Shown here: positions 15,001 to 24,553 of the stretch, piece by piece
Numbering within the stretch: the first letter of the stretch is position 1
Layout: every line of letters starts with the position of its first letter
From: Polaribacter sp. IC073
GTDB lineage: Bacteria > Bacteroidota > Bacteroidia > Flavobacteriales > Flavobacteriaceae
Length of the DNA stretch: 64,000 bases
Assembly: GCF_007997075.1 (NCBI RefSeq)
Contig: NZ_VORS01000011.1
Span: 1-64,000, forward strand
Reading direction: 5' to 3'
Notes under the pieces: generated by a model
Database searches by the model: none
What the model saw: only the letters and a program-made list of their open reading frames with translations
Told to the model about the DNA's origin: nothing
Position numbers and translations under genes: made by a program

Positions 15001-18000
15001 TTCGGTAGATGCAGCAACAATTACGTTGATCGATCCAAACAATGTAGCAAACACAGGTAACTTAACAACACCATTGGTGATACCAAATGTTGGAACGTAC
15101 ACTGTAGACGCATCAGGAAATGTAGTATTTACACCAGAAGCGAATTTTAACGGATCTGCAAACGTAAATTACACAGTAAAAGACAATGAGGGTGTAACAT
15201 CTAATGTAGCAACAGTTGGTATTTCAGTATCACCAGTAAATGATGCACCAATAGCCGTAGCAGATATAAATGCTACACAAGAAGATACACCTTTAACAGT
15301 TTCGGCAGCAAACGGAATCTTAAAGAATGATTCAGATGTAGAAGGTACTTTATTAACAGTCTTAGAGTTTACTGTAAACGGAACAGATTATCCTGCAGGA
15401 ACAACAGCTGTTCTAACAGAAGGATCTTTAATAATTAGAGCAAACGGTAGTTATACGTATACTCCTGCACAAGATTATACGGGTGTAGTACCTCAAGTTA
15501 TTTATACAGTTTCAGACGGAAAAGACAATTCAACAGCAACCCTAGATATTACAGTTATAGGTGAAAATGATGCTCCAGTTGCAGTAAATGATACAGCAAC
15601 AACGGTTCAAAATACACCAACAACTGTAGCAACTATTACGGCTAATGATACAGATGCAGACGGTACAGTAGATGCAGCAACAATTCTATTGATAGATCCT
15701 AAGAATCCTGCAAATACAGGGAATTCAACAACGCCGTTAGTAATTGCAAACGTTGGAATATATACTGTAGATACTTCAGGAAATGTAACCTTTGCGCCGA
15801 CTCCAGAATTTACAGGAGTTACAAATGTAACATATACTGTAAAAGATGATATAGGAACAATTTCTAACCAAGGAACAGTTTCTGTAACCGTACAACCAGA
15901 TAATGATGGCGATGGAGTTATAGATTCTGTAGATTTAGATGACGATAATGATGGTGTGCCAGATAGTGCAGAAAATGGAGGAATAGATCCTTTAGCTGAT
16001 TCAGATAATGATGGAATTCTAGACTATAAGGATTTAGATAACATTACTACCGACGTAAATAATGACGGAATTGACGATAAATTTGATTTAGATCGTGATG
16101 GAATTATAGATCAATTTGATTTAGATACAGATGGAGACGGAATTTCAGATGTTACAGAAGCTGGCGGAGCAGACGCAAACGGAGATGGAATTATAGATGG
16201 TTTCACAGATGCAAACAATGATGGTTTAGATGATGCAACAGCAACAACTCCTTTACCAACCTTAGATACCGATGGCGATGGTGTTGCAAATCATTTAGAT
16301 ATAGATTCTGATAATGACGGAATTATAGATAATATTGAAGCTCAGGACCCAACGAATTATATAATTTCAACAGGAACAGATACCGATAAAGATGGTATAG
16401 ATGATGCGTATGATGCAGATTGTACACCTTGTGGTTCTGTAACAGGAGTTCCACTTAATAATCCATTGAATTCAGATTCAGATGCGATTCCTAATTACTT
16501 AGATTTAGATTCTGATAACGACGGAATTATAGATAATATCGAATGGCAAACAACTTCTGGTTATTTAGCACCAGGAGCAGATTCAGATGGAAATGGTTTA
16601 GCAGATAATTACGAAACAAGTCCAGGTTCTGGAACTCCAAAATCTTTACCTCTTAATACAGACGGTATAGATCCACCAGATTATTTAGATTTAGATTCAG
16701 ATGGAGATGGCGTTTTAGATACAGTTGAAGCTTATGATACAGATGGAGATAATGTAGCAGAAATAGTTGCTTCAGGGAATGATAGTGATAATGATGGTTT
16801 AGATGATGCATTCGATTTTAATCCAAATGGGCCAGCAGATCCTAACGCAGCATCTAATAATAACCAAGATGTAACAATGTTCCCTAACGATCAAGATCCA
16901 GGTACAGCAGAGGTAGATTTTAGAGATAAAGTTACTTTTGGGGTATTAATAGATACAGATGGTGATGGTATTACAGATAATATAGACATAGATGATGATA
17001 ATGACGGAATTATAGATGTTGTGGAATCTTTAGGATTTATTCCTTCAGCAACGGCAAATGACCCAACATGTATACTACCAAAGGTTAGTTTTAAAAATCC
17101 AATTTATGTTGCTGGTACAGGAACTTCAGGTTCAGGATCAATAGGGGCAAAATATCGTTTCGAGAATGTAATTGATGTAACTGGTTTTGGAGCCGGAGGT
17201 GTTTTAGATGCGATTGTAGAAATTACAGATATTCAAGGAGGAGCAACTTTAATTACTATTGATAACTCAACAACGGGCACCCCAGATGCTTGGCAACCAG
17301 AATATACGGTGCCAACGCCAACGGGTAATAAAGCAGAAATGGCCTTTAAAGTTATTTTGGTAAATGACAATACAAATACACTATATAATATTAGTAGATT
17401 TAGTGGTGTTATTTATGATATAGATGGTGCAAACGCAAGAGAATCTGTAATACTTGCTAGACCAGGTTTATATGCAGTAGATAATGAAACACTATTAACA
17501 GTTTCAGACAATCCTGCTAATGGTTTAGTAACCTTCCAAGGTTCAGATGATACGTATGCAGGAGTAGATTTATCACCAAAATTGGCAACATTCTTTGGTT
17601 ATTATAATACATCTTCTTTCAATATTCGTTTCTCTGCAGAATTATTATCAGCAACTTCAAATACCAATTTAGGTTCTGTTTTATTCTCGGGATGTGCAAT
17701 TAACGGATTGTTTGAAGGTAATAATACCTCAAATGCTCCTTCACAAACAAACGGAGCATCTCAGAATTCAGGTCCTGGAACATTTCCAGTATTTACAGTT
17801 CATGATGGTGTTGATAGTGATGGAGATGGTAGGTCAGATGACAAAGACATCGATTCAGATAATGATGGTATTCCAGATAATGTAGAAGCACAAACAACTG
17901 CAGGTTATATCAAACCAATTGGTGCAACTGCAGATGTGGATAATGATGGATTAATAGATGCTTATGACAATAATGCTGTAATTAGTGGTTTATTACCTGT

Positions 18001-21000
18001 AGATACAGATGGCGATTTCTTACCAGATTATTTAGATTCAGATTCAGATAATGATGGATTAAATGACACCAAAGAAGCAGGTTTTGCACCAGCAACATCT
18101 AACAACGATTTAGATGCAGATGGTTTATTAGATGCTTTCGATGATGTGCAAACCTTAGGAACGCTATTTGACGTAAACGACGATCAAGATAATGGAGCAA
18201 TAGATTTACCAGATTTAGACAATACTGCTACGCCAGAAGTAGATTATAGAGAAATTAAAGATAATGATGGAGATGGAGTTGCAGATAGGTTCGATTTAGA
18301 TGATGATAATGACGGTATTTTAGATACTGTAGAACAAAAAGGAAATCCTTTAAGAGACACAGATAATGACGGTACACCAGATCATTTAGATTTAGATTCA
18401 GACGGAGATGGCGTAAGTGATGTCATAGAATCAGGTTCAGGAGCAGTAGATTTAAATAATGATGGTGTAATTGATGGCTCAGAAACAGGTTCTGGTGCAA
18501 ATGGTTTATTCGATGGTGTAGAAACAATACCAGAAAGTGGAATAACAAAATCTAAGCCTCAGGACACTGATATGGATGGAATACCTAATTTCCAAGATAC
18601 AGACGATGATGGTGATGGAATTCCTACCAAGAATGAAGATGTTGTAACTATCGACGGAGATCCAACAAATGATGATTCAGATAATGACGGTATACCTAAT
18701 TATTTAGATGACGATGATGATAATGATGGAATTCTAACTGCAGATGAAGACAATAATAATAACGGAGACTTTAATGATGATGATGACAATAATGATGGTA
18801 TTCCAGATTATTTAGATAATACAGATACAGATAATGACGGACTTCCAGATAGTGTAGATTTAGATGATGATAATGATGGGAATCCAGATACAACAGATCC
18901 GAATCCATTAGTACCATCAGTTGGTGCAGATGTATTAACAGTTGTTGAAGGTGGCAATGCTGTAGTAAATGTATTATCAAATGATGATTATTTACCAGGC
19001 GCAAACACGACCATTACAGATGTTGGTACAGGAACTGCGCAAGGAATTGTAAGCTTCGATCCATTAACCGGAGAGATGACGTATACTCCAGCCGCAGGTG
19101 AAGAAGGAACAACAGTAACAGTAGATTATACCGTTTGTAATACCGGAGTAAATCCACCAGTTTGTAAAATAGCAGCGGTAACCATTACGGTTCAGAATGA
19201 CAATGATAAAGATGGTTTACCAGATGTAACAGATGTAGATGATGACAATGATGGGAATCCAGATACAACAGATCCTAATCCATTCACACCAACAGTTGCA
19301 AATGATGTATTAACAGTAGTTGAAGGATTAAATGCTGTAGTAAATGTATTATCAAATGATGACTATTTACCAGGAGCAAATACTACAATTACAGATGTTG
19401 GTACAGGAACTGCCCAAGGAGTTGTAAGTTTCGATCCATTAACTGGAGAGATGACGTATACGCCAGCCGCAGCAGAGGAAGGAACTACTGTAACGGTAGA
19501 TTACACGGTTTGTAATACAGGTGTGAATCCATCAGTATGTAAAACAGCAACAGTAACCATTACGGTTCAGAAAGACAATGATAAAGATGGTCTTCCAGAT
19601 GTAACAGATCCAGATGATGATAATGATGGAAATGCAGATACAACAGACCCTAATCCGTTCACACCAACAGTTGCAAATGATGTATTAACAGTAGTTGAAG
19701 GATTAAATGCTGTAGTAAATGTATTATCAAATGATGATTATTTACCAAGGGCAAACACTACAATCGCAGATATTGGTACAGGAACTGCACAAGGAGTTGT
19801 AAGCTTCAATCCATTAACAGGAGAGATGACGTATACGCCTGCAGTAGGAGAAGAGGGACTTATAGTAACGGTAGATTACATGGTTTGTAACATAGAGGTG
19901 AATCCATCTGTTTGTAAAACAGCAACGGTAACCATTACAGTTCAGAAAGACAATGACAAAGATGGTATACCAGATGTAACAGATGTAGATGATGATAATG
20001 ATGGGAATCCAGATACAACAGATCCAAATCCATTTGTAGTAGTAATTGCAGATGATGTATTAACAGTTGTAGAAAGTGGAAATGCTGTAGTAAATGTATT
20101 ATCAAATGATGATTATTTACCAGGAGCAAACACGACCATTACAGATGCAGGTACAGGAACTGCGCAAGGAGTTGTAAGTTTCGATCCATTAACTGGAGAG
20201 ATGACGTATACCCCAGCAGCAGGAGAAGAAGGAACAACAGTAACGGTAGATTACACGGTTTGTAATACAGGTGTGAATCCATCAGTTTGTGAAACGGCAA
20301 CAGTAGCCATTACGGTTCAGAAAGACAATGATAAAGATGGTCTTCCAGATGTAACAGACTTAGATGATGATAATGATGGGAATCCAGATACAACAGATCC
20401 TAATCCATTCACACCAACAGTTTCAGACGATGTATTAACGGTAGTTGAGGGATTAAATGCTGTAGTAAATGTATTATCAAATGATGATTATTTACCAGGA
20501 GCAAATACTACAATTACAGATGTTGGTACAGGAACTGCACAGGGAGTTGTAAGCTTCGACTCATTAACCGGAGAGATGACATATACGCCAGCAGCAGGAG
20601 AAGAAGGAACGACAGTAACCATAGATTACAACGTTTGTAATATAGGGGTAAATCCACCAGTTTGTAAAATGGCAACGGTAACAATCACGGTTCAGAAAGA
20701 CAATGATAAAGATGGTCTTCCAGATGTATCAGATGCAGATGATGACAATGATGGTAATCCAGATACAACGGATCTTAATCCATTCACGCCAACAGTTGCA
20801 GACGATCTATTAATAGTAGTTGAAGGGTTAAATGCTGTAGTAAATGTATTATCAAATGATGATTATTTACCAGGAGTAAATACTACGATTACAGATGCAG
20901 GTGCAGGAACTGCACAAGGAGTTGTAAGTTTTAATTCATTAACCGGAGAGATGACATACACGCCTGCAGCAGGAGAAGAAGGAACTACAGTAACCGTAGA

Positions 21001-23602
21001 TTACACGGTTTGTAATACTGCAGTGAATCCATCTGTTTGTAAAACAGCAACGGTAACTATTACAGTTCAGAAAGACAATGATAATGATGGTCTTCCAGAT
21101 GTAACAGATTTAGATGATGATAATGATGGGAATCCAGATACAACAGATCCAAATCCATTCACACCAACAGTTGCAGACGATGTATTGATAGCAGTTGAGG
21201 GCGGAAGTGCTATAGTAAATGTATTATCAAATGATGATTATTTACCAGGAACAAATACAACCATTACAGATGCAGGTACAGGAACTGCACAAGGAGTTGT
21301 AAGCTTCGATCCATTAACCGGAGAGATGACGTATACTCCGGCAGCAGGAGAGGAAGGAACTACTGTAACGGTAGATTACACAGTTTGTAATACTGAGGTA
21401 AATCCATCTGTTTGTGAAATAGCAACGGTAACCATTACAGTTCAGAAAGACAATGATAAAGATGGTTTACCAGATGTAACAGATGTAGATGATGACAATG
21501 ATGGGAATCCAGATACAACGGATCCTAATCCATTCACACCAACAGTTGCAAATGATATATTAACAGTAGTTGAAGGATTGAATGCTGTAGTAAATGTATT
21601 ATCAAATGATGATTATTTACCAGGAGTAAATACTACGATCACAGACGCAGGAACAGGAACTGCACAAGGAGTTGTAAGCTTTAATCCATTAACAGGTGAG
21701 ATGACGTATGCCCCTGCAGCGGGGGAGGAAGGAACTACTGTAACGGTAGATTACACGGTTTGTAATACTGCAGTGAATCCATCAGTTTGTAAAATAGCAA
21801 CGGTAACCATTACGGTTCAGAAAGACAATGACAAAGATGGTTTACCAGATGTAACGGATGCAGATGATGATAATGATGGGAATCTAGATATAACAGATCC
21901 TAATCCGTTAGTAGTAGTCGTTTCAAATGATGTATTAATAGTCACTAAAGGTGGAAGTGCTGTAGTAAATGTATTATCAAATGATGATTATTTACCAGGA
22001 GTAAACACTACCATTATAGATGCAGGTACAGGAACTGCGCAAGGAGTTATAAGTTTCGATCCATTAACCGGGGAGATGACATATACCCCAGCAGCAGGAG
22101 AGGAAGGAACTATAGTAACGGTAGATTACACGGTTTGTAATACAGCGGTGAATCCATCAGTATGTAAAACAGCAACGGTAGTTATTACTGTAAATGGAGA
22201 TAGTGACGGAGACGGTATTTCAGATAATCTAGATTTAGATGATGATAATGATGGTATTCCAGATACAGTAGAACAAAATGGAGATCCTTTAAGAGATACA
22301 GATAATGATGGTATTCCAGATCACTTAGACTTAGATTCTGATGGAGATGGCGTAAATGATGTTTTTGAGTCAGGAAATGGCGCTTTAGATGCAGATAATG
22401 ATGGTGTAATCGATGGTTCGGGAACAGGTTCTGGTTCAAATGGTTTATTTGATGGAGTAGAAGTTACACCAGGAAGTGGCTTTATAAACTATACACCAAT
22501 AGATACAGACAATGATGGTACACCAGATTTCCAAGATACCGATGACGACGGAGATGGAGTGCCTACTATAGGTGAAGATGTTGTAAATGTAAATGGAGAT
22601 CCTAGAGATGATGATACAGATAATGATGGCATTCCAAACTATTTAGATACCGATGATGACGGTGATGGAGTAGATACCAAAGATGAAGATGTAGATGAAA
22701 ATGGAGATCCTAGAGATGACGATACAGACAATGATGGTGTACCAAATTATTTAGATATCGATGATGACGGAGATGGTATAAACACCATAGATGAAGACAC
22801 TAATAATGACGGAGATATTAATAATGACGATGATGATAATGACGGTATTCCAGATTATTTAGATGCAGATGATACAGATGGCGATGGTGTTCCCGATAGT
22901 GTAGATTTAGATGATGATAATGATGGTATTCCAGATTTAATAGAAAATGGAGGAGACAATTCATTAGATACAGACGGCGATGGAACTCCAGATCATTTAG
23001 ATCTAGATTCAGATGGCGATGGTATCACAGATTTAGAAGAATCTGGTTCTAATGCAGATGATGCAGATGAAGACGGTGTTGTAGATGGGTCTCAAACAGG
23101 TTCTGGAAGCAATGGTTTATTTGATGGATTAGAAACATTTGATGATAGTGGTGTTATAAACTACGGTATTAGAGATACAGATAATGATGGTAAAAGAGAT
23201 TTCCAAGATACCGATGATGATGGAGACGGAATCGCAACAGCAGACGAATGGATGTTAGATTGCGATGATGATCAAATTCCAGATCATTTAGATGTAACTA
23301 ATTGTGATTTAATTCCAGACGGGTTCTCTCCAAATGGAGATGGTACGAATGATACATTTGTTATACCAGCACTCTCTAAATATCCAAACTTTAAGTTAGA
23401 GATATTTAACAGATGGGGTAATCAAGTTTATGATTATAGTAATAAAGGTAAAACAAGTCCAGATTGGTGGGATGGTTATTCAACAGGAAGATTAACGTTG
23501 AATAAAAGCAAACCAGTGCCTGTTGGAACTTACTATTATATTATTTACTTTAATGATGGAACAAGAAAACCAATTACAGGTTGGATATATTTAAACAGAT
23601 AA
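2..23602 (+). CDS. Giant repetitive T9SS-secreted adhesin, SprB-like (5' end outside window)
   Basis: The reading frame is open from the first bases of the window, so the true start and signal peptide lie upstream; at least 7866 codons remain. Order of parts seen: about 48 Ig/cadherin-like domains of roughly 100 residues (linkers of the type [10 protein letters not shown], cores with NDSD and DGSYTFTP) up to nt 15901; calcium-binding thrombospondin type 3-like repeats (DxDxDGxxD) to about 18.8 kb, interrupted by a non-repetitive domain near residues 5676-5934; nine 125-residue units, each with an Ig-like part holding two cysteines and a type 3 linker; more type 3 repeats; and a C-terminal CHU_C/type B T9SS sorting domain. 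Known family role: huge type B proteins such as SprB are cell-surface adhesins for gliding or attachment. The PorP/SprF gene immediately downstream supports that role here. Adhesion is inferred; the ligand is unknown. Confidence 0.93.
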   Translation: MTINTDGSYTFAPILNFNGTVPQVTYTVSDGTNTANSTLDITINPINDAPVAVNDNYTTNEDTSVTLTPLTGDSDVDGDTLTITSINGTALTPGTLQTITVSNGVVTVTSGGAISFVPTANYNGSSTFAYVISDGNGETATANQIITITAVNDTPFANPDSTSFDEDTTLNVAAGSGLLSNDTDLEGETLTVTQFVFGGVSYIVDPTTGGTATIPGAGSGTIFSDGSYTFTPEANVNGALPQVTYTISDGTNTANSTLNVTILPINDNPVAENDVAGTDPGIAIDIPVLNNDSDLDEDTITVSSITVNPPNGTATINTNGTIRYTPNPGLNNGTDTFTYEISDGKGGTDTATVTVTVPISPFPPVGNPDTKSGNEDVTLTVNAVNGVLANDTDGNLDDLSVVDFYVNGFVGAKDPGTAFMIPNVGSIKVNTNGSYQFIPAANFNGPVPEITYTVTDSTGLTTDDTSTLNIFINPINDAPVVNADSNSTDEDTTLTVLAGDGVLANDTDIDGDAKTVKTFTVSGTQYNAGTTANITAGAIQINSDGSYVFTPALNFNGIVPQVTYTMTDGTVDLTSTLNLSVNPINDAPVANPDVKSTNEDVTLTVTAANGVLSNDTDLDAATTLTVTTFIIDQVGGTRTAGSTVTIPNKGTLKLNANGSYVFTPLANFNGAVPQVTYTVSDGALTDTSTLDITVVPVNDPPVAVADSGVTNEDTVLNVLEVNGLLANDSDIDGNPLSITKINVGGISYNAGESAAITGGTLVVNSDGSYTFTPTPNFNGVVPQVTYTVSDGKTTVTSTLDITVNSVNDAPVAVDNLGNTTNEDTPVTITKVGANDTDDGTIDATTVRLIDPNNASNIGNSSTPLVIAGVGTYTVNAAGTVVFTPVLDFNGNADIKYTIKDNDGVFSENQATIGITVNAVNDAPVAVADANEVDEDTVLNVTDANGLLSNDSDVDGNSLTVTQITVGGDTYNVGVTVNLTEGTLVVNSDGSYTFSPAGNFNGNVPQITYTVFDGTTSVTSTLDLKVNPINDAPVANPDSKSTNEDTVLNITAVNGVLNNDTDLDASTTLTVTSFIVDQIAGINTAGSTVIIDGKGTLKLNANGSYVFTPVANFNGVVPQVTYTVSDGALTDTSTLDITVVPVNDPPVAVADTGATDEDSVLNVLVADGLLVNDSDEDGNPLTITKILVNGATYNAGVTANLTAGTLVVNSDGSYTFTPTTNFNGPIPEITYTVSDGTATVTSTLDITVNAVNDRPIAVLDKKTINEDTVLNISAANGVLKNDSDIDGDALTVTAITVGGVPKTVGANIVLTEGTLKLNSDGSYTFTPAANFNGAVPQVTYTVSDGNLTAQSTLDITVTPTNDAPTVVADTNTATEDTVLNVLAAEGVLKNDSDIDGNALTVTIFTISGTNYNAGETATTAAGTIKINADGSYTYTPASNFNGSVPQITYTTSDGTNSSNTTLDISVTPVNDAPTLVADTGVTNEDTVLNVLVADGVLKNDSDTENSALTVTKFTVSGTNYTAGTTATITAGKLKLNADGSYVFTPAANFNGSVPQVTYTVTDGTDISASTLDITINPINDAPVANPDSNATNEDTVLNVLAVNGLIKNDTDTENNALSVTKFKIGTVTYLAAETASIAEGTIKINADGSYTFTPALNYHGAVPVVNYTITDGNLTAQSTLTLSVNTINDAPVAVDDTNSLNEDTVLIVSEINGVLENDSDVDGDAINVSGFAIAGSSYLAGETATFTAGTLQINSNGGYVFTPTENFNGAVPQATYTITDGILTTTAKLDITVNPINDSPVAVADIGSIDEDLPLNVVAANGLLSNDSDPENNTLSVTQFTINGVVHTAGTTATLTEGTLKVYSDGSYDFTPVANFNGAVPLVNYTITDGTNTAISNLKITVNPVNDAPTLVADTNATDEDITLTVSGANGVLKNDSDLENDALTITKFTIGTTDYSVNTTASITQGTLKINTDGGYVFTPALNFNGIYPQVTYTATDGTDIATSTLDLTVNPINDTPTLVADTNTVAEDAALNVNTANGVLSNDSDIEGNTITVSKFTVGGTSVTVNATTGGTRVIPNVGTIKMNADGSYDFTPVANFNGTVPTITYTATDGVNTANSTLKITVTAVNDNPVAKDDTSATDPTVSVNIPVLTNDTDLDGDTLSIIAITVAPTKGTAVIFDNGTPGDTSDDVVTYTPQAGFNNGTDTFTYEISDGNGGKDTAVVTIAVPQSAFSPVANPDTNTTDEEVTLIVADGAAKSLINNDTDANLDAVTVTTFVVEGTTYNAGVEATFADGSKLTVNTGGGYTFIPVVDFTGTVPQVNYTITDGSGTPNASSTLTITVNPINDAPVANPDAETTLEDTTLSVNVANGLLNNDSDIDGDALSVKEFELATVTYTAGTTVNLTEGSLTINSDGSYTFVPATDFNGNIPQVTYTITDGTVDTVTSTLDIEVISVNDAPVVVNDIGNTTLEDTAITVNAIGGNDTDDGNVVASTIVLIDPSNPANIGNSTTPLEITGVGVYAVDAAGNVTFTPEDNFNGIANIKYTIKDNDGVVSANQGTIGITVTAVNDAPVVISEINDTDEDTTLTVTAANGLLNNDSDEDGDQLSISTIEIDGTSYAAGNTITIAEGSLKLNSDGSYIFIPAANFNGAVRQITYNVTDDTTTVSGTLDITVNSINDAPVAVNDLGNNTLEDTPITVNTIGGNDTDDGNVVASTIVLIDPSNAANTGDSTTPLEITGVGIYAVDAGGNVTFTPASDYNGPASIKYTIEDNDGLVSANQGTIGITVTAVNDAPIAVADTNALLEDIPLTVSAADGLLDNDSDTENNALTVTQFKVGGATYPSGNTVNLTEGTLQINSDGSYTFTPAANYNGAVPQVIYTVSDGAKTANATLDLNVTAVNDVPVAVADTNTTIEDTPLTVLAADGILKNDSDIENDALTVIALIVNGNPATVGAPIALTEGTLQIASDGSYVFTPAANFNGNVAQVTYTVSDGNLTAQSTLDITVTPVNDAPLAVADTNTLLEDTPLTVNAANGLLDNDTDTENDPLTVTQFTVDGTAYPSGNIVTLLEGDLQINSDGSYTFTPAADYNGVVPQIGYTISDGTKTANSTLDLSVTAVDDAPVAVADTNITSEDTPLIVAEVDGILNNDSDTENDPLTVTALMVNGNPATVGTPIALTEGILQIESNGSYTFTPAANFNGDIPQVTYTISDGNLTAQNTLDITVTPVNDAPVAVSDSNTLLEDTPITVNAANGLLDNDTDTENNALTVTQFTVGGTTYTSGNTVTLPEGKLLINSDGSYTFTPTANYNGPVPQVAYTISDGTNTANATLDLSVTAVNDAPVAVADTNTTSEDSPLNVSAVDGVLKNDSDIENDALAVTALMVNGNPATVGDPIVLTEGTLQLESDGSYVFTPAADFNGVVPQVTYTVSDGTLIAQSTLDITVTPVNDAPVASVDTNTLSEDIPLTVNAVNGLLANDTDTENNALTVTQFTVGGTTYPSGNTVNLTEGTLQINSDGSYTFTPTADYNGPVPQVAYTVSDGTNTANSTLDLSVTAVNDAPVAVADTNTTSEDTKLTVSVANGILNNDSDKENDILTVTALMVNGSTATVGSPIIFTEGTLQIESNGSYVFTPAANFNGAIPQITYTVSDGAATATSTLDITVTPINDAPVAVADTNTLLEDSPLIVSAANGLLKNDTDTENDPLTVTQFTVGGTSYPSGSTVTLPEGTLQINSDGSYTFTPTANYNGAVPQIAYTVSDGTNTANATLELSVTAVNDAPVAVADTNTTSEDTPLNVSAANGILKNDSDTENDVLTVIALMVNGSPATVGDPITLTEGTLQIASNGSYVFTPAVNFNGVVPQVTYTVSDGAATVTSTLDITVTPVNDAPVAVADTNTLLEDTPLTVSAADGLLKNDTDTENNALSVTQFTVGGTTYPSGSTVTLPEGTLKINSDGSYTFAPTANYNGAVSQVAYTISDGTNTANTTLDLTVTPVNDAPVANDDVSSTDPGVSVIINVLPNDSNVDGDNLTITNITIQPANGAVVINGDGTVTYTPNPGFNTGSDTFEYEVCDGNGGCDTASVSVTVPKSFLPPVANPDVKSTLEDVTLTVSATNGLLVNDTDSNPGETLTVVSFEIDGTTYNVGVTASLTEGMLTINSDGSYNFIPAPNFNGSVPVVDYTISDGTPTANASSTLKITVDSVNDVPVANPDTNSIAEDTQLNVSSANGLIKNDEDVEGTPLTITQFTINGTNYTAGTTVALTAGSLIIKADGSYIFNPAKDYEGTVPQVTYTISDGSATATSTLDITVTGVNDAPIAVNDSGNTTLEDTAVTVATIASNDTDDGSVDVGTITLIDPNNPANTGNSTTPLVIPSVGTYTVDALGNVIFTPEANFNGAADVEYTVKDNDGVASNIATVGISVTPVNDAPVAIADANSTQEDTPLTVLAANGLIKNDSDVEGSPLTVTQFTINGTNYAVGTSVALTAGSLIIKADGSYTFNPAQDYVGAVPQVTYIVSDGSATATSTLDITVIGVNDAPMAINDSGNTTPEDTAVTVTTITANDTDDGSVDVATITLIDPNNPTNTGNSTTPLVIPNVGTYTVDASGNIVFTPEANFNGAADVNYTVKDNEGVTSNVATVGISVTPVNDAPVAIADVNSTQEDTPLTVSAANGLIKNDSDVEGSPLTVTQFTINGTNYAAGTTVALTAGSLIIKADGSYLFNPAQDYEGTVPQITYAISDGSAIATSTLDITVIGVNDAPIAINDSGNTTLEDTVVTVATITTNDTDDGSVDAATITLIDPNDAANTGNSTTPLVIPSVGTYTLDASGNVVFTPEANFNGAADVEYTVKDNDGVTSNVATVGISVIPVNDAPVAIADVNSTQEDTKLTVSVANGILKNDSDVEGSPLTVTQFTINGTNYAAGTTVVLTEGSLIIKADGSYIFNPAQDYLGTVSQVTYTVSDGTNLATSTLDITVTGVNDAPLAVSDSGNTTLEDTVVTVATITANDTDDGSVDAATITLIDPNNVANTGNLTTPLVIPNVGTYTVDASGNVVFTPEANFNGSANVNYTVKDNEGVTSNVATVGISVSPVNDAPIAVADINATQEDTPLTVSAANGILKNDSDVEGTLLTVLEFTVNGTDYPAGTTAVLTEGSLIIRANGSYTYTPAQDYTGVVPQVIYTVSDGKDNSTATLDITVIGENDAPVAVNDTATTVQNTPTTVATITANDTDADGTVDAATILLIDPKNPANTGNSTTPLVIANVGIYTVDTSGNVTFAPTPEFTGVTNVTYTVKDDIGTISNQGTVSVTVQPDNDGDGVIDSVDLDDDNDGVPDSAENGGIDPLADSDNDGILDYKDLDNITTDVNNDGIDDKFDLDRDGIIDQFDLDTDGDGISDVTEAGGADANGDGIIDGFTDANNDGLDDATATTPLPTLDTDGDGVANHLDIDSDNDGIIDNIEAQDPTNYIISTGTDTDKDGIDDAYDADCTPCGSVTGVPLNNPLNSDSDAIPNYLDLDSDNDGIIDNIEWQTTSGYLAPGADSDGNGLADNYETSPGSGTPKSLPLNTDGIDPPDYLDLDSDGDGVLDTVEAYDTDGDNVAEIVASGNDSDNDGLDDAFDFNPNGPADPNAASNNNQDVTMFPNDQDPGTAEVDFRDKVTFGVLIDTDGDGITDNIDIDDDNDGIIDVVESLGFIPSATANDPTCILPKVSFKNPIYVAGTGTSGSGSIGAKYRFENVIDVTGFGAGGVLDAIVEITDIQGGATLITIDNSTTGTPDAWQPEYTVPTPTGNKAEMAFKVILVNDNTNTLYNISRFSGVIYDIDGANARESVILARPGLYAVDNETLLTVSDNPANGLVTFQGSDDTYAGVDLSPKLATFFGYYNTSSFNIRFSAELLSATSNTNLGSVLFSGCAINGLFEGNNTSNAPSQTNGASQNSGPGTFPVFTVHDGVDSDGDGRSDDKDIDSDNDGIPDNVEAQTTAGYIKPIGATADVDNDGLIDAYDNNAVISGLLPVDTDGDFLPDYLDSDSDNDGLNDTKEAGFAPATSNNDLDADGLLDAFDDVQTLGTLFDVNDDQDNGAIDLPDLDNTATPEVDYREIKDNDGDGVADRFDLDDDNDGILDTVEQKGNPLRDTDNDGTPDHLDLDSDGDGVSDVIESGSGAVDLNNDGVIDGSETGSGANGLFDGVETIPESGITKSKPQDTDMDGIPNFQDTDDDGDGIPTKNEDVVTIDGDPTNDDSDNDGIPNYLDDDDDNDGILTADEDNNNNGDFNDDDDNNDGIPDYLDNTDTDNDGLPDSVDLDDDNDGNPDTTDPNPLVPSVGADVLTVVEGGNAVVNVLSNDDYLPGANTTITDVGTGTAQGIVSFDPLTGEMTYTPAAGEEGTTVTVDYTVCNTGVNPPVCKIAAVTITVQNDNDKDGLPDVTDVDDDNDGNPDTTDPNPFTPTVANDVLTVVEGLNAVVNVLSNDDYLPGANTTITDVGTGTAQGVVSFDPLTGEMTYTPAAAEEGTTVTVDYTVCNTGVNPSVCKTATVTITVQKDNDKDGLPDVTDPDDDNDGNADTTDPNPFTPTVANDVLTVVEGLNAVVNVLSNDDYLPRANTTIADIGTGTAQGVVSFNPLTGEMTYTPAVGEEGLIVTVDYMVCNIEVNPSVCKTATVTITVQKDNDKDGIPDVTDVDDDNDGNPDTTDPNPFVVVIADDVLTVVESGNAVVNVLSNDDYLPGANTTITDAGTGTAQGVVSFDPLTGEMTYTPAAGEEGTTVTVDYTVCNTGVNPSVCETATVAITVQKDNDKDGLPDVTDLDDDNDGNPDTTDPNPFTPTVSDDVLTVVEGLNAVVNVLSNDDYLPGANTTITDVGTGTAQGVVSFDSLTGEMTYTPAAGEEGTTVTIDYNVCNIGVNPPVCKMATVTITVQKDNDKDGLPDVSDADDDNDGNPDTTDLNPFTPTVADDLLIVVEGLNAVVNVLSNDDYLPGVNTTITDAGAGTAQGVVSFNSLTGEMTYTPAAGEEGTTVTVDYTVCNTAVNPSVCKTATVTITVQKDNDNDGLPDVTDLDDDNDGNPDTTDPNPFTPTVADDVLIAVEGGSAIVNVLSNDDYLPGTNTTITDAGTGTAQGVVSFDPLTGEMTYTPAAGEEGTTVTVDYTVCNTEVNPSVCEIATVTITVQKDNDKDGLPDVTDVDDDNDGNPDTTDPNPFTPTVANDILTVVEGLNAVVNVLSNDDYLPGVNTTITDAGTGTAQGVVSFNPLTGEMTYAPAAGEEGTTVTVDYTVCNTAVNPSVCKIATVTITVQKDNDKDGLPDVTDADDDNDGNLDITDPNPLVVVVSNDVLIVTKGGSAVVNVLSNDDYLPGVNTTIIDAGTGTAQGVISFDPLTGEMTYTPAAGEEGTIVTVDYTVCNTAVNPSVCKTATVVITVNGDSDGDGISDNLDLDDDNDGIPDTVEQNGDPLRDTDNDGIPDHLDLDSDGDGVNDVFESGNGALDADNDGVIDGSGTGSGSNGLFDGVEVTPGSGFINYTPIDTDNDGTPDFQDTDDDGDGVPTIGEDVVNVNGDPRDDDTDNDGIPNYLDTDDDGDGVDTKDEDVDENGDPRDDDTDNDGVPNYLDIDDDGDGINTIDEDTNNDGDINNDDDDNDGIPDYLDADDTDGDGVPDSVDLDDDNDGIPDLIENGGDNSLDTDGDGTPDHLDLDSDGDGITDLEESGSNADDADEDGVVDGSQTGSGSNGLFDGLETFDDSGVINYGIRDTDNDGKRDFQDTDDDGDGIATADEWMLDCDDDQIPDHLDVTNCDLIPDGFSPNGDGTNDTFVIPALSKYPNFKLEIFNRWGNQVYDYSNKGKTSPDWWDGYSTGRLTLNKSKPVPVGTYYYIIYFNDGTRKPITGWIYLNR
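8369..11965 (+). repeat. Exact 654-bp dimeric repeat array (11 x 327 bp)
   Basis: Two alternating domain subtypes, one with LLEDTP plus TYPSG and one with TSEDTP plus [10 protein letters not shown], follow each other without length change. The codons at the YPSG site fall at 8521, 9175, 9829, 10483, 11137 and 11791, always 654 bp apart. From the ND linker at 8369 to the one at 11966 is 3597 bp, exactly 11 x 327. This indicates recent expansion of a two-domain module inside the adhesin. Confidence 0.88.
12587..15901 (+). repeat. Exact 663-bp dimeric repeat array (5 copies)
   Basis: Five two-domain modules, each one common-type domain (STQEDTP, then [12 protein letters not shown]) plus one NDTDDG-type domain. 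Equivalent codons in the [10 protein letters not shown] region lie at 12761, 13424, 14087, 14750 and 15413, each 663 bp apart. Linker to linker, 12587 to 15902 is 3315 bp, exactly 5 x 663. The array ends where the type 3 calcium-binding repeats begin. Confidence 0.88.
15902..18825 (+). repeat. Thrombospondin type 3-like calcium-binding repeats, first block
   Basis: Within the adhesin frame this block is dominated by short acidic motifs such as DSDNDGI and DLDSDGDG, the hallmark of thrombospondin type 3 repeats that coordinate calcium and stiffen long bacterial surface proteins. It is split by a domain without such motifs at about 17030-17805. The protein is extracellular, so calcium-dependent rigidity is the expected role; this is inferred from the motif class. 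Confidence 0.85.
17030..17805 (+). other. Non-repetitive globular domain inserted in the adhesin's calcium-binding stalk
   Basis: About 259 residues (adhesin residues 5676-5934) carry neither the type 3 nor the Ig-like signatures. The composition (many beta-branched residues; one cysteine near each end, in DPTCILPK and FSGCAING) suggests a beta-sandwich. It is bracketed by DxDxDG repeats on both sides. It could be a ligand-binding head in the otherwise structural stalk. I do not recognise the family. Confidence 0.6.
18826..22200 (+). repeat. Nine exact 375-bp repeats (Ig-like plus type 3 linker)
   Basis: The conserved string GTAAATGTATTATC occurs at 18965, 19340, 19715, 20090, 20465, 20840, 21215, 21590 and 21965, every interval being 375 bp (125 residues). 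Each unit encodes an Ig-like part with [13 protein letters not shown] and GEMTYTPA, two cysteines in a VCN...VC pattern that could form a disulfide, then a type 3 linker ending in DPNP. Sequence identity between units is high at DNA level. Unit boundaries given here are approximate; the period is exact. Confidence 0.92.
22196..23302 (+). repeat. Thrombospondin type 3-like repeats, second block
   Basis: A second run of DTDNDGxPDxxD motifs, about 370 residues, links the nine-copy array to the C-terminal sorting domain. It resembles the 18.2-18.8 kb stretch closely ([13 protein letters not shown], then [11 protein letters not shown]), so the two type 3 blocks flanking the 375-bp array look like duplicates of each other. 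Confidence 0.82.
23303..23599 (+). other. CHU_C / T9SS type B C-terminal sorting domain of the adhesin
   Basis: The last 99 residues carry the classical type B signature: [16 protein letters not shown], then [13 protein letters not shown], a WDG motif, [11 protein letters not shown] and a final GWIYLNR. Type B sorting domains direct proteins across the outer membrane by the T9SS and usually need a PorP/SprF partner, which is encoded immediately downstream. Confidence 0.95.
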
Positions 23603-23619
23603 AAACAAAGGCAACAAAA

Positions 23620-24537
23620 ATGAAAAAATTGATACTAATAATTGCAGTTGTATTGTTTACTATTTCTGCAAAAGGACAACAAGACCCACAGTACACTCAG
23701 TATATGTACAATATGAATATCATAAACCCAGCGTATGCTGGGTCTTATGATGCTTTGAGTCTAAATTTTTTAGGAAGGTCTCAATGGGTTGGTATAGATG
23801 GAGCACCAAGAACGTTAACAATGGGTATTAACTCTCCCGTTGGTAAAAATGTAGGGCTAGGATTATCTGTTATAATAGATGCACTAGGACCTGTAGAAGA
23901 GCAAAATATTTATGGTGATTTCTCTTATACACTAAAAGTTGGTCAAAACGCAAACTTAGCATTAGGTGTAAAAGCAGGTTTTACTTTTTTTAACGTTTGT
24001 TTACCGTGTTTAAATACGGTGAATGAAAATGACCAAGCTTTTATAAATGAAAATGCAAATAAGGTGATGCCAAATATTGGAGCAGGTGCATTTTACTATA
24101 CAGATAAGTTTTACGTAGGTTTATCTATTCCTAATTTATTACAAACATTTCATTTTGAAAAAGAAGGAGGGCAAGTAACAAGAGCATCAGAAAGAAAGCA
24201 TTTTTTCCTTACTTCTGGTTATGTTTTTAATGTATCTAATGATGTGAAGTTAAAACCATCTGCAATGGTAAAGGCAGCAGAAGGCGCACCGTTATCTATA
24301 GATTTTTCTGGAAACGTTTTATTATATGATAAGTTAGAGTTTGGTCTTTCATACAGGTTAGATGAATCTGTTTCTGCATTAATAAATGTTAGAGCCTCTA
24401 GAAGTTTAAGAATAGGATATGCTTATGACCATACGTTAACAAGTCTAGGTAATTTTAATTCGGGTTCACATGAGATTTTTGTACTATTTAATTTCGATTT
24501 TGAAAGAAACAAAATTAAATCACCAAGATTCTTCTAG
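23620..24537 (+). CDS. PorP/SprF family type IX secretion membrane protein
   Basis: 305 residues. The start chosen is the ATG at 23620, which gives a clean signal peptide (MKKLILIIAVVLFTISAKG, then QQDPQYTQY); an in-frame extension to 23581 would overlap the adhesin. After the signal come the family hallmarks QYTQYMYN, INPAYAGS and GRSQWVG, and an outer-membrane beta-barrel pattern to the end. In characterised flavobacteria, SprF-type proteins are needed for secretion or surface attachment of the type B protein encoded next to them. It lies 17 bp after the adhesin stop and 16 bp before the OmpA-type gene, so the three genes probably form one operon. This is likely a cognate partner rather than the core PorP. 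Confidence 0.92.
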   Translation: MKKLILIIAVVLFTISAKGQQDPQYTQYMYNMNIINPAYAGSYDALSLNFLGRSQWVGIDGAPRTLTMGINSPVGKNVGLGLSVIIDALGPVEEQNIYGDFSYTLKVGQNANLALGVKAGFTFFNVCLPCLNTVNENDQAFINENANKVMPNIGAGAFYYTDKFYVGLSIPNLLQTFHFEKEGGQVTRASERKHFFLTSGYVFNVSNDVKLKPSAMVKAAEGAPLSIDFSGNVLLYDKLEFGLSYRLDESVSALINVRASRSLRIGYAYDHTLTSLGNFNSGSHEIFVLFNFDFERNKIKSPRFF

Positions 24538-24553
24538 TTTTAACAATACAATT

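Larger units (their letters stand above)
120..15901 (+). repeat. Tandem Ig/cadherin-like domain array (about 48 units)
   Basis: Read in the adhesin frame, about 48 domains start with a linker of the form (V/I)NDxPVA followed by a D-rich stretch and (N/L)ED(T/V), then LxNDSDxD and DGSYxFTP. Units are mostly near 98-110 residues. Two main flavours are visible: a common one, and one with the signature NDTDDG followed by LIDP and VGTYTVDA. The flavours are mixed in the first half and strictly alternate in the 12.6-15.9 kb part. The count was made by eye from the linkers and may be off by one or two. Confidence 0.85.

Noticed and set aside
682..15102. Many minus-strand open frames of 60-150 codons opposite the adhesin
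   Set aside because: They mirror the repetitive plus-strand code (low-complexity V/S/F-rich translations repeated with the same period), lack starts with signals, and disappear outside the repeat region; they are shadows.
18826..22200. Regular direct repeats as a possible CRISPR array
   Set aside because: The units are 375 bp, coding throughout in one frame, with no 25-40 bp repeat/unique spacer alternation and no cas genes.
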